From Winogradskyella haliclonae (GTDB taxonomy: Bacteria; Bacteroidota; Bacteroidia; Flavobacteriales; Flavobacteriaceae): a stretch of DNA of 64,000 bases. How positions within the stretch are numbered: the first letter of the stretch is position 1; the number at the start of each line of letters is the position of its first letter. Below, one piece after another: positions 9,350-16,673 of the stretch. Below the pieces are notes generated by a model. It was not told the DNA's origin. It did not search any database and was given only the letters and a program-made list of their open reading frames with translations. Made by a program: the position numbers and the translations under genes. The DNA lies in contig NZ_BMDQ01000003.1 in NCBI RefSeq assembly GCF_014635865.1, positions 310,001 through 374,000 on the forward strand. Direction: 5' to 3'.

Positions 9350-9382
9350 TTTCCATAAAAATACAAATCAATTTTATGGAAA
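9350..9382. repeat. 11-bp perfect inverted repeat upstream of the M23 gene
   Basis: TTTCCATAAAA (9350-9360) and TTTTATGGAAA (9372-9382) are perfect reverse complements separated by 11 nt. It lies 10 nt before the M23 start codon on the minus strand and could be an operator or a leader hairpin. No T tract adjoins it, so a terminator is less likely. Confidence 0.5.
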
Positions 9383-9416
9383 ACAGGAAAGAAATACTAT
9401 AGAATTTGTGATTAAA

Positions 9417-9454
9417 CTTAGACCAAATCCTATATGAAAGAGAAATGGTCTAAG
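9417..9454 (-). terminator. weak hairpin after the adhesin-like gene
   Basis: CTTAGACCA (9417-9425) and TGGTCTAAG (9446-9454) are 9-bp inverted arms directly behind the stop codon of the minus-strand gene. The following tract on the minus strand is only TTTAATC, so it may be a weak terminator or an mRNA 3'-end stabiliser. Confidence 0.4.
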
Positions 9455-9455
9455 A

Positions 9456-11096
9456 CTAATTAGTACTTATAGTACTATATTTTGCATTTAATACAATGGT
9501 TTTACCAGAGCTACCATTAACAGTTTTGCTTTTTGTAACCTCATCATTAAATTTAGAGCGTTCACCTCTAAACATTAAACTATAATCTACATTTGGCAAC
9601 TTTACCCAAGCATCGCTATTTTCTAATATAATATTTAGATTATTAAAAGAGTCTAAGATGTTATGTATAGTTAACTCATCAAAACTACCATCAATAATAT
9701 TATTACCAGATAAATAATCTACATTAACTTTAGATGAGTTTGAGTTTAGCGTTAAATTCTGAACATTTTTTAATAATGCATCATCTACATAGTTAAGTCC
9801 CAGAGTACCATTTTTCCAATCATTAACTAAAACGCTAGAATAGGATACATTGATGGAAGTGTCACTTCCATCAATGTCTTTTGCTAATAAATTTGCGTGA
9901 GATAGATTACCTTTTGCATTGTGTACTGCAGAAGCTATCTTAAGTTCTCCATGTCTTACATTAAGCTTTAGCTTAGCCTTCTTAGGCATCTTAATTTTTA
10001 TCACGCGCTTAACTTGACTGTTTGCTTTTCCGTATCGGTTTACAAAAACTGACTCTCTTCTTTTTTGCATTTTGTCTCTACGCTTAGCCAATTCTTTTAC
10101 GCGCTTCTCACGTTCTTTAGCTCTTTGCTCATGGCGCTTCTCCATCTCCACTGCTCTTTTTTCCATAACTTCGGCACGCTTTTCCATAACCTTCGCTTTT
10201 TTCTCCATTTGTCTTTCAAAACGTTTTCCCCAAGCTTCCATTTTTTCTTCCCATTCTTTACCAAATTTCTCTCCAAACTCTTCGCCCCATTTTTCCATGT
10301 CTTTACCAAATTTTTCACCAAACTCTTCACCCCATTTCTCCATATCTTTTGCCCATTGACCTTCAAAACGCTTGCCGTATTCCTCTCCCCATTTAGCCAT
10401 TTTTTCTTCGTATCCAGATTCTGCAAATTTCTTTGCCCATTCTTCCATACGTTTTTGCAACTCCTTACCGCCTTTCTTTTCATACTTCTTACTCCACTCA
10501 GCTAAATACTTTTCACCATCCTTTTGATATTTATCATAATCAAATTTAATGGTAGTTACACCTTCAGGTAACTCTGGAAGCTCAGGAAACTCTGGCATCT
10601 CTGGCATCTCTGGCAAATTTGGCATATTTGCCATATTTGGTAATACTCTGATTTTAGGTAATTCTGGCATCTCTGGTAAATCCGCTAGATTAAATTCTAA
10701 ATCTTTTAGTATCTCATCATAAGAGCCACTAGAAAACACCTCATATCGTCTACCGCCTTCTGAGGAGATAACTACATTATCCATAGAGGCTTCCACGTTT
10801 AGGTTCCATGCTTTTAAAGACTTTTTTAGTTCTTCTTCAGATAACTTATCACTCTCAATGTAGGCTTCAACTTCTACAACATCTTTGTCCCAAGTTTCGA
10901 TTTCGATTTCTACATAGTTAGTGTTTAAATCCACCACAACATCTTTGTTAACGTTAATCGTCTGCGATGTTTTGTTTTGTTTCTTCTGTGCAAACCCAAT
11001 AGTGGTGATTAAGCACAAGGTTAAAATTCTAATAGTTTTACTCACAGCAATTCTATTGCTTTTTTTGTGTTCGTGATTTTTCTTTGAAAAATTCAT
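9456..11096 (-). CDS. secreted DUF4097-like protein with charged coiled-coil insert
   Basis: 546 residues. A signal peptide is present (hydrophobic stretch about 23-36 ending FAQ). Residues 40-130 and 370-546 are beta-rich and resemble the DUF4097/putative adhesin fold, with short repeated strands. Between them lies a low-complexity segment: Met/Pro/Leu/Glu repeats (about 150-180, e.g. LPEMPELP), then about 150 residues of Glu/Lys/Arg-rich helix including two identical 15-residue repeats KDMEKWGEEFGEKFG, then heptad-like EKRAEVMEKRAVEM. Third gene of an ECF sigma module, probably a regulatory target or a surface sensor. Function unknown. Confidence 0.7.
   Translation of the reverse strand: MNFSKKNHEHKKSNRIAVSKTIRILTLCLITTIGFAQKKQNKTSQTINVNKDVVVDLNTNYVEIEIETWDKDVVEVEAYIESDKLSEEELKKSLKAWNLNVEASMDNVVISSEGGRRYEVFSSGSYDEILKDLEFNLADLPEMPELPKIRVLPNMANMPNLPEMPEMPEFPELPELPEGVTTIKFDYDKYQKDGEKYLAEWSKKYEKKGGKELQKRMEEWAKKFAESGYEEKMAKWGEEYGKRFEGQWAKDMEKWGEEFGEKFGKDMEKWGEEFGEKFGKEWEEKMEAWGKRFERQMEKKAKVMEKRAEVMEKRAVEMEKRHEQRAKEREKRVKELAKRRDKMQKRRESVFVNRYGKANSQVKRVIKIKMPKKAKLKLNVRHGELKIASAVHNAKGNLSHANLLAKDIDGSDTSINVSYSSVLVNDWKNGTLGLNYVDDALLKNVQNLTLNSNSSKVNVDYLSGNNIIDGSFDELTIHNILDSFNNLNIILENSDAWVKLPNVDYSLMFRGERSKFNDEVTKSKTVNGSSGKTIVLNAKYSTISTN
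10260..10349 (-). repeat. two 45-bp tandem repeats inside the adhesin-like gene
   Basis: Units at 10305-10349 and 10260-10304 encode the same 15 residues, KDMEKWGEEFGEKFG, with a few synonymous differences. Further diverged copies lie on both sides (for example around 10365-10400). The array is in frame, so copy-number change would alter the length of the helical rod without breaking the gene. Confidence 0.85.
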
Positions 11097-11142
11097 TTTT
11101 TTTGGTTTTTAAAACTGTTCGTTTTTTGATTTATAATTATGA

Positions 11143-11712
11143 TTAGATACTTACTTCTTCAAAAGTGTCATTACTAAATTCTTGTAATTTTTCTTTTAAT
11201 CGCATTACTAGATTAAGTCTGAATTTGAGATTATCTATTAATGCGTCTAAAGTCTCTTCGTTAGGTCCGTTTTCATTAAGTTCTAGAGTTAACTTATCGT
11301 ATTCTATATTTAGCTCTTTAAGGCGTCCTATATAACCATCAACTAAGTCTTTGTTATCTGGTGTTAAATTCACTTTAGACAATTCTAAATTGATACTTGC
11401 CAAATAATAATCCTCTACTTTTTTTAGTTCTGGAGAGAATGCGCCCATAGTCTTAATTTTATTATCCTTAACGATTTCTGTTGGCTCAATTGGGTCTACA
11501 GGTTGATTAAAAAACTGAAATGCACCGTAGCTCAATCCTAATAAGACGATAACACTGGCTGCAATATTTAAAAATCCAAAGCGATTAGACCTTTTCTCTT
11601 GCGGTAATGCCTTATCTAGCTTTTCTAAAAAGCGAGCCTCATGACCTTGAGACATTTTTATACTCTCATCTTTAGGCTGATTTTTAAATAGGTCTTTAAG
11701 ATTCTGTCCCAT
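11143..11712 (-). CDS. membrane protein, probable anti-sigma factor
   Basis: 189 residues. A cytosolic N-terminal part (1-45, with a charged DESIKMSQGHEARFLEKL segment), one membrane helix (about 47-67, FLNIAASVIVLLGLSYGAF) and a periplasmic helical domain follow. It overlaps the upstream ECF sigma gene by 17 bp, which is typical of translational coupling between a sigma factor and its anti-sigma. No classic zinc anti-sigma motif (HxxxCxxC) is visible, so the role is inferred from position and topology. Confidence 0.65.
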   Translation of the reverse strand: MGQNLKDLFKNQPKDESIKMSQGHEARFLEKLDKALPQEKRSNRFGFLNIAASVIVLLGLSYGAFQFFNQPVDPIEPTEIVKDNKIKTMGAFSPELKKVEDYYLASINLELSKVNLTPDNKDLVDGYIGRLKELNIEYDKLTLELNENGPNEETLDALIDNLKFRLNLVMRLKEKLQEFSNDTFEEVSI

Positions 11713-12241
11713 TTTTCTTTTGGTTTAATAATTCTTTTAATTTTCCTTTTCCTCTTGATAGTTGTGTTCTTGATGCTACTTCAGAGATGTTTAATATTTC
11801 AGAAATTTCTTGATGGTCATAACCTTCAATTAAATATAGCATCACAACATATTTATATTTCTCAGGCAGTTGCTGGATGGCAACTTTAACCTCATCAATA
11901 GTAATTCTGTTATCAACAGACCAATCGTTATCTTCATCAACAATCTTAAGTTGTACATCTTCTATATCTACTAGTCTTTGTTTTTGAGACTTTAATAGGT
12001 CTATACTTTTATTAATTACTATACGTTTTAACCAAGCACCAAACGTCACTTCTGCTTTATACTGTTCTAATTTTGTAAACGCTTTTATAAATGACTCTTG
12101 TACCACATCCTCAGCTTCCATCGTGTTTTTAACAAAACGCTGTGCAACAATGAGCATACCATCACAATATTGGTTGTATAGCTTTAACTGTGCCTTTCGG
12201 TCATTTCGTCTACACTTTTCAATGATGTCTACTTGAAACAT
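11696..12241 (-). CDS. ECF RNA polymerase sigma factor (module 1)
   Basis: 181 residues, normal for extracytoplasmic-function sigma factors with only regions 2 and 4. Region 2 is seen in AEDVVQESFIKAFTKL and FGAWLKRIVINKSIDLL (about 43-82); region 4 with its helix-turn-helix is seen in GYDHQEISEILNISEVASRT (about 145-165). It directs polymerase to a small regulon. A candidate own promoter (GCAAC-N16-CGTC) lies at 12284-12308. Heads an operon with a membrane anti-sigma-like gene and an adhesin-like gene. Confidence 0.95.
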   Translation of the reverse strand: MFQVDIIEKCRRNDRKAQLKLYNQYCDGMLIVAQRFVKNTMEAEDVVQESFIKAFTKLEQYKAEVTFGAWLKRIVINKSIDLLKSQKQRLVDIEDVQLKIVDEDNDWSVDNRITIDEVKVAIQQLPEKYKYVVMLYLIEGYDHQEISEILNISEVASRTQLSRGKGKLKELLNQKKNGTES

Positions 12242-12283
12242 TCTTGGTTAATTATTGGTTGTTTTTGATTGGTTTGTCTTAAA

Positions 12284-12308
12284 GACGATGCAAAAAATGG
12301 AGTGTTGC
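12284..12308 (-). promoter_or_regulatory. candidate ECF-type autoregulatory promoter (module 1)
   Basis: On the minus strand GCAAC (12308-12304), a 16-nt spacer and CGTC (12287-12284). The AAC-containing -35 and CGTC -10 with this spacing are classic for ECF sigma promoters. It lies 42 nt upstream of the sigma start codon. The second module has GAGAC-N16-CGTT in the same place. Confidence 0.55.
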
Positions 12309-12427
12309 AAAAAATCGAAAAAAACTTCAAAATATTTTATTTACGTTAAAATTAAATCTCCTTAGTCTATAAATTTAGGGATTTCGATTATCTTTATTTT
12401 TTAAAAATTGTTATCGCTTTAGAATTT

Positions 12428-13015
12428 ATGTTGAAACGCATCCTCATTTTCCTATCCATTGCTGCTATTGCTTTATTACTGTATTCTGTTTTTGTAGAAA
12501 ATATCTTTTCACCAAGATTAAGCCCTAAAGATTCTGCAACTATAACGCTAAATGATTTAAAATGTAAAGTTCAATATAATAGACCTTCAAAACGCGAGCG
12601 TGATATTTTTGGTGCTTTGGTACCATACAACAAGGTATGGAGAACTGGAGCAAATGAAGCGACTACCTTTTCGACCAATAGAGATTTAATCATACAAGGC
12701 ATGCTCTTGCCAAAAGGTGATTATACGTTGTGGACTGTACCTATGGAAAATTCATGGAAAGTAATGTTCAACTCAGGACAATACCAATGGGGCGTTAACG
12801 AAAAAATGGAGCCTATGTGGGATCCTAATTATGACGTCATTGAAATAGAAGTGCCTACCGAAAAACTAGATACCACTGTAGAGAAATTTACCATAGCTTT
12901 TGATAATACAACAGGAAACTTAAAGTTAACCTTAGCTTGGGATAGCACTAAAATAGAAATCCCTATAATAGTATCTAACACTAAAGATTCTAGCAATATA
13001 GAGCAGAATCGATAA
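12428..13015 (+). CDS. DUF2911 domain protein
   Basis: 195 residues. An N-terminal hydrophobic segment (about 4-24) anchors or exports the protein. The DUF2911 core follows, with the family's KVQYNRPSKRERDIFG, VPYNKVWRTGANEATTF and LPKGDYTLWTVP motifs (about 46-105). Members are Bacteroidota envelope proteins of unknown function. It is followed after 10 bp by meaB and may be co-transcribed. Confidence 0.88.
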   Translation: MLKRILIFLSIAAIALLLYSVFVENIFSPRLSPKDSATITLNDLKCKVQYNRPSKRERDIFGALVPYNKVWRTGANEATTFSTNRDLIIQGMLLPKGDYTLWTVPMENSWKVMFNSGQYQWGVNEKMEPMWDPNYDVIEIEVPTEKLDTTVEKFTIAFDNTTGNLKLTLAWDSTKIEIPIIVSNTKDSSNIEQNR

Positions 13016-13025
13016 TTCATTTACA

Positions 13026-14105
13026 GTGGCTAAATCTGACAAACAAAAAACATCAGCCTTAAAAGAAAAAGATGGCATTAAAGCGCCAGATGCTTTGAGT
13101 TCTGTTTCTGCAAAAGCCATAAAGTCTAGACGTCAAAAACAACCTTCTGTAAACGATTTAGTAAAAGGTATTACTAATGGAGATATCACAGCATTAAGCC
13201 GTGCCATTACACTAATCGAAAGCACAAATCCAAAGCATACAGAAAAAGCGAACAAAATTATAACCGCATGTTTGCCTTATGCGAATGATTCTATTAGAGT
13301 TGGTATTACTGGAGTTCCTGGTGTTGGAAAAAGTACTTTTATCGAAGCCTTAGGTAAGCATCTTACCAATACCAATAAAAAAGTTGCTGTATTGGCTGTG
13401 GACCCTAGTAGCTCTTTGAGTAAAGGCAGTATTTTAGGCGATAAAACCCGTATGGAAGATTTGGTAAAAATCAAAAATGCGTTTATTAGACCTTCACCTT
13501 CTGGTGATTCTCTTGGTGGTGTTGCACGCAAAACTCGCGAAACTATTATTTTATGTGAAGCCGCTGGTTTTGACACTATTTTAATTGAAACTGTTGGTGT
13601 TGGACAAAGCGAAACTGCTGTACATAGCATGGTTGATTTCTTTTTATTATTGAAATTGGCAGGTGCTGGAGACGAACTTCAAGGAATAAAGCGCGGCATT
13701 ATAGAAATGGCAGATGCTATTGTGATTAACAAAGCTGATGGTGAGAATGTAAAAGCCGCCAAATCTGCTAAGTTAGAGTTTAATAGAGCTTTACATCTCT
13801 ATCCTGAAAAAGCATCTGGTTGGACACCAAAAACAACATTGTGCAGTGCGTTGCATAATGAAGGTATTTCTGAAATTTGGGATATGATTAGCAATTATAT
13901 GTCCGAAACAACATCCAGCAATTATTTTGAAACGCATCGTACTGAGCAGAACAAGTTTTGGCTACTACAAACTATTGAAGAACGACTAAAATCTAATTTC
14001 TACAATAAACCAAAAATAAAATCTGAATTGCAACAACAAATAGAGCTTATTGAATCTGGAAAAACGACACCTTTTGCTGCCGCTGAGTATTTGTTAGGAC
14101 TTTAA
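13026..14105 (+). CDS. meaB: methylmalonyl-CoA mutase-associated GTPase MeaB
   Basis: 359 residues. G3E-type GTPase that guards loading and repair of adenosylcobalamin on methylmalonyl-CoA mutase. P-loop GVPGVGKST is at about 98-106, followed by VDPSSSLSKGSILGDKTRM, the G3-like ETVGVGQSE and the base-recognition NKAD (about 237-240). A basic N-terminal extension of about 45 residues precedes the family core. The start is GTG at 13026; no in-frame ATG exists in the extension, so a GTG start fits. The mutase itself is not in this window; the adenosyltransferase at 3.3 kb is the matching cofactor enzyme. Confidence 0.95.
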   Translation: MAKSDKQKTSALKEKDGIKAPDALSSVSAKAIKSRRQKQPSVNDLVKGITNGDITALSRAITLIESTNPKHTEKANKIITACLPYANDSIRVGITGVPGVGKSTFIEALGKHLTNTNKKVAVLAVDPSSSLSKGSILGDKTRMEDLVKIKNAFIRPSPSGDSLGGVARKTRETIILCEAAGFDTILIETVGVGQSETAVHSMVDFFLLLKLAGAGDELQGIKRGIIEMADAIVINKADGENVKAAKSAKLEFNRALHLYPEKASGWTPKTTLCSALHNEGISEIWDMISNYMSETTSSNYFETHRTEQNKFWLLQTIEERLKSNFYNKPKIKSELQQQIELIESGKTTPFAAAEYLLGL

Positions 14106-14108
14106 AAA

Positions 14109-15053
14109 TTAAAGACAATTCGCCTTAAACCATTTTACTTGAGCTTCTACACTTTCTAGTAATGTTGTTTGTGGATTATAATCAAGTAGTTTTCTAGCTT
14201 TATCAATATTGGCTTTTGTACGCAATTGATCGCCAGCACGTTTTGGTTTAATCTCAAGTGTAATGGATTTACCAATCACCTTTTCGACAGCTTCTATACC
14301 TTGTTTCGTGGTATATTCTGCTTCTGTTCCCAGATTGATAATTTCTCCATCAACCTTATCTTCATTACCAATTACACTGGTAACACCATCAATAATATCG
14401 CCCACATACGTAAAACTTCTCAGATGTTTTTCGCTACCCTCAAATAGCGGGAATGGTTCGCCTTTAAGGCCCAAATCAATCAATTTGGTATACATTTTTT
14501 CTGGACGTTCTCTTGGTCCAATCACTGAGTAAAGTCTTAAACTACAAGCTTTAAACTCAAGGGTTATTTTTTGCTTACTTAAAACTAAGTGCTCGGCCAT
14601 TTGCTTTGTAAAACCGTAATCTGAGGCTGGCTTTGGGATAGTATCTTCAGGGGAAGTAGCTTCTAAGCCATAGATAGAAGAAGTGCCTATATTTACAAAT
14701 AACTTTAAATCCTTACTTGTTTCAGCAAATTTTAGCAGATTTGCTGTGCCTTCCACATTATTCGAAAAGTAATCCTCGTAGGTTGCTGTTTTAGATAAAC
14801 CTGGTTGTGCTGCAAAATGAAAAATATAATTGAAATCAGTGTCTAATACTTCTAAAGCTTCAGTATTTCGTAAATCTAAAGTTATCATCTTCCCGCCCAT
14901 AGCTTTAACTGCATCAGCATTTTTCGCCTTTAAATCGGTACTATAGTAACTTGAAAAATTATCCACACCAACAAGCTCATGTCCCATTTGCAATAAACGT
15001 TCTGCACAATGCGACCCTATAAACCCAGCTGCTCCTGTTATTAATATTTTCAT
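14109..15053 (-). CDS. NAD-dependent epimerase/dehydratase
   Basis: 314 residues of an extended short-chain dehydrogenase. NAD-binding GAAGFIGSH is at 7-15, the catalytic Ser/Thr region is GTSSIYG (about 123-129), and the YxxxK pair is in SDYGFTKQ (about 144-151). These are features of nucleotide-sugar epimerases or dehydratases (UDP-glucose 4-epimerase, UDP-glucuronate epimerase). Substrate cannot be set from sequence. Convergent with meaB (3 bp between stops) and divergent from the glycosyltransferase gene, which suggests a small glycan or glycolipid pathway. Confidence 0.88.
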   Translation of the reverse strand: MKILITGAAGFIGSHCAERLLQMGHELVGVDNFSSYYSTDLKAKNADAVKAMGGKMITLDLRNTEALEVLDTDFNYIFHFAAQPGLSKTATYEDYFSNNVEGTANLLKFAETSKDLKLFVNIGTSSIYGLEATSPEDTIPKPASDYGFTKQMAEHLVLSKQKITLEFKACSLRLYSVIGPRERPEKMYTKLIDLGLKGEPFPLFEGSEKHLRSFTYVGDIIDGVTSVIGNEDKVDGEIINLGTEAEYTTKQGIEAVEKVIGKSITLEIKPKRAGDQLRTKANIDKARKLLDYNPQTTLLESVEAQVKWFKANCL

Positions 15054-15132
15054 TTATCAAACAAAAAGTGATACACAAATAAACATCTTTTTTACTAGTA
15101 AACCTATGGCAAATCAAGTAAAGTAAAAACAA

Positions 15133-15140
15133 TACTTTTG
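15133..15140 (+). promoter_or_regulatory. -7 element of the glycosyltransferase gene
   Basis: TACTTTTG matches TAnnTTTG, 23 nt before the ATG at 15164. No clear TTG at the usual distance. Confidence 0.5.
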
Positions 15141-15163
15141 TAAATGTTGACTAATAACAACTT

Positions 15164-15877
15164 ATGCACTATTCCTTTACCATCATTATTCCTGTGTACA
15201 ATGAAGCCGAAAACCTTCTTCGGGTTGAAGAGGCTATTCTAGACTACCTTAAAATCGCCTCTGCTAAAACGTCTATACTTTTTGTAAATGATGGCTCTAC
15301 TGATCAAAGTTTTCAACTTATCAAAGACATATGCATAAGGAACGATGTTTTCAATTTTATCTCACTGAAAAAAAACCGAGGTCTAAGTGCAGCTTTAAAA
15401 GCTGGTTTTGATGCCGTAGAAAGTGACTTAATCGGTTATGTTGATTCGGATTTACAAACATCTCCTAAAGATTTTAATTTACTTTTGGAGCATATTGACG
15501 ATTATCAATTAATTACAGGTGTTAGAGTCCATAGAAAAGATAGTTTTACAAAAAACATGTCTTCTAAAATTGCCAATTTTATACGGCGCGCTTTTACTAA
15601 AGATGGTATGGACGACACGGGTTGTCCTTTAAAAATAATACATACAGATTACGCCAAACGCATTCCTATGTTTAAAGGTCTACATCGGTTTTTACCAGCC
15701 ATGATATTACTTCAAGAAGGAAGGATAAAGCAAGTCCCTGTTCAGCATTTTCCACGTGTAGCTGGTAAGACTAAATTTGGCTTAAGAAATAGGATATTTG
15801 GGCCACTTACAGATTGCTTTGCGTATCTATGGATGAAACGAAAATATATTAATTACCACATAGATAAAAGGTCTTAG
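15164..15877 (+). CDS. glycosyltransferase family 2 (dolichol-phosphate mannose synthase-like)
   Basis: 237 residues, GT-A fold. The N-terminal IIIPVYNEAENL (about 6-17), NDGSTDQSF (about 45-53) and the metal-binding DSDLQTSPKD (about 98-107) are typical of family 2 enzymes that put a sugar on a polyprenyl phosphate. The size matches the soluble catalytic domain; no C-terminal membrane helices are seen. Its end overlaps the convergent PAP2 phosphatase gene by 4 bp. The neighbouring epimerase and PAP2 genes point to lipid-linked sugar metabolism. Confidence 0.88.
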   Translation: MHYSFTIIIPVYNEAENLLRVEEAILDYLKIASAKTSILFVNDGSTDQSFQLIKDICIRNDVFNFISLKKNRGLSAALKAGFDAVESDLIGYVDSDLQTSPKDFNLLLEHIDDYQLITGVRVHRKDSFTKNMSSKIANFIRRAFTKDGMDDTGCPLKIIHTDYAKRIPMFKGLHRFLPAMILLQEGRIKQVPVQHFPRVAGKTKFGLRNRIFGPLTDCFAYLWMKRKYINYHIDKRS

Positions 15878-16446
15878 CCTTTAAAATAACGCTGCACCAA
15901 AACTCCTGAAAGCTTATAGAATCCATATCCAGAAATGGCTCCGAAAGTCATGCCACATATGATATCGATCGGAAAGTGTACACCGACATATATTCTACTA
16001 TAAGCCACCATTGCGCTCCAAAAGAGTAGTATAAATATTAGGTTCTTAAAATATGGCCGCAAAATAAGTCCTCCAAAAACAGCTGCAGCCATTGAGTTAG
16101 AGGCATGACCAGAAAAGAAACTACGATTAGAACTACAACGTTCTGCAATAAATCGTATGGAGTCCATAATATCATAGCAAGCACAGGGTCTAAAACGTAA
16201 CACTGAACGCTTAACAACATTTGTCATTTGATCAGTAAATGTTATCATAGCAGCAATAACTATGGCAAAGACTACTAATTTTTGCCAACCGTATTTTTTA
16301 TAAATCAATGCTAGTAACACCGCATAAAACGGGATAAAGGTTAGCTTATTAGTGACTAATAGCCAAAACCCATCCCAAGTTTCGCTTCCTAAACTATTGA
16401 GAAATACAAAAAGTGCTTTATCGTATTCTAGTAGCTGTTCTAACAT
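15874..16446 (-). CDS. PAP2 family phosphatase
   Basis: 190 residues, polytopic membrane protein. All three parts of the PAP2 signature are present: KRSVLRFRP (K-x6-RP), FFSGHAS (SGH) and SRIYVGVHFPID (SR-x5-H-x3-D). Such enzymes remove phosphate from lipid phosphates such as undecaprenyl diphosphate or phosphatidic acid. The start codon overlaps the stop of the 75-residue gene by one base (TAATG), so the MATE, small gene and PAP2 gene form one operon. Confidence 0.9.
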   Translation of the reverse strand: MLEQLLEYDKALFVFLNSLGSETWDGFWLLVTNKLTFIPFYAVLLALIYKKYGWQKLVVFAIVIAAMITFTDQMTNVVKRSVLRFRPCACYDIMDSIRFIAERCSSNRSFFSGHASNSMAAAVFGGLILRPYFKNLIFILLFWSAMVAYSRIYVGVHFPIDIICGMTFGAISGYGFYKLSGVLVQRYFKG

Positions 16447-16673
16447 TAGTCTTCGTATCGTGCGACTTCTCTATCGTAAAACTCTGTGGCTAATCGAATG
16501 TAGTTTTCTGTTTCTGTAGCCAATTCTTTTTCATCATGCTGGTCAAATTCTTCAAACCACTCCACCTCATCATTTTCAAGATTGATAATAAATCTTGGAA
16601 ATTCGGTATGAATGATGAATATCGCATCTGGATAATCTGTGTTATCACCTAATATAAACTTTGGAAGTTCCAT
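16446..16673 (-). CDS. conserved small acidic protein, function unknown
   Basis: 75 residues, acidic (many Glu/Asp), no signal or membrane segment. A beta-like first half (FIIHTEFPRFIINLEND) and a helical second half (KELATETENYIRLATEFYDREV) suggest a small folded domain. It is tightly packed between two real genes: TAAATG joins it to the MATE stop and TAATG to the PAP2 start, which supports translation. I do not recognise the family. Confidence 0.75.
   Translation of the reverse strand: MELPKFILGDNTDYPDAIFIIHTEFPRFIINLENDEVEWFEEFDQHDEKELATETENYIRLATEFYDREVARYED

Noticed and set aside
10065..10505. Long plus-strand frames (up to 146 codons) opposite the adhesin-like gene
   Set aside because: They are mirror frames of the repeated Glu/Lys/Met codons; the proteins are Phe/Leu/Ser-rich low-complexity chains without a start context.
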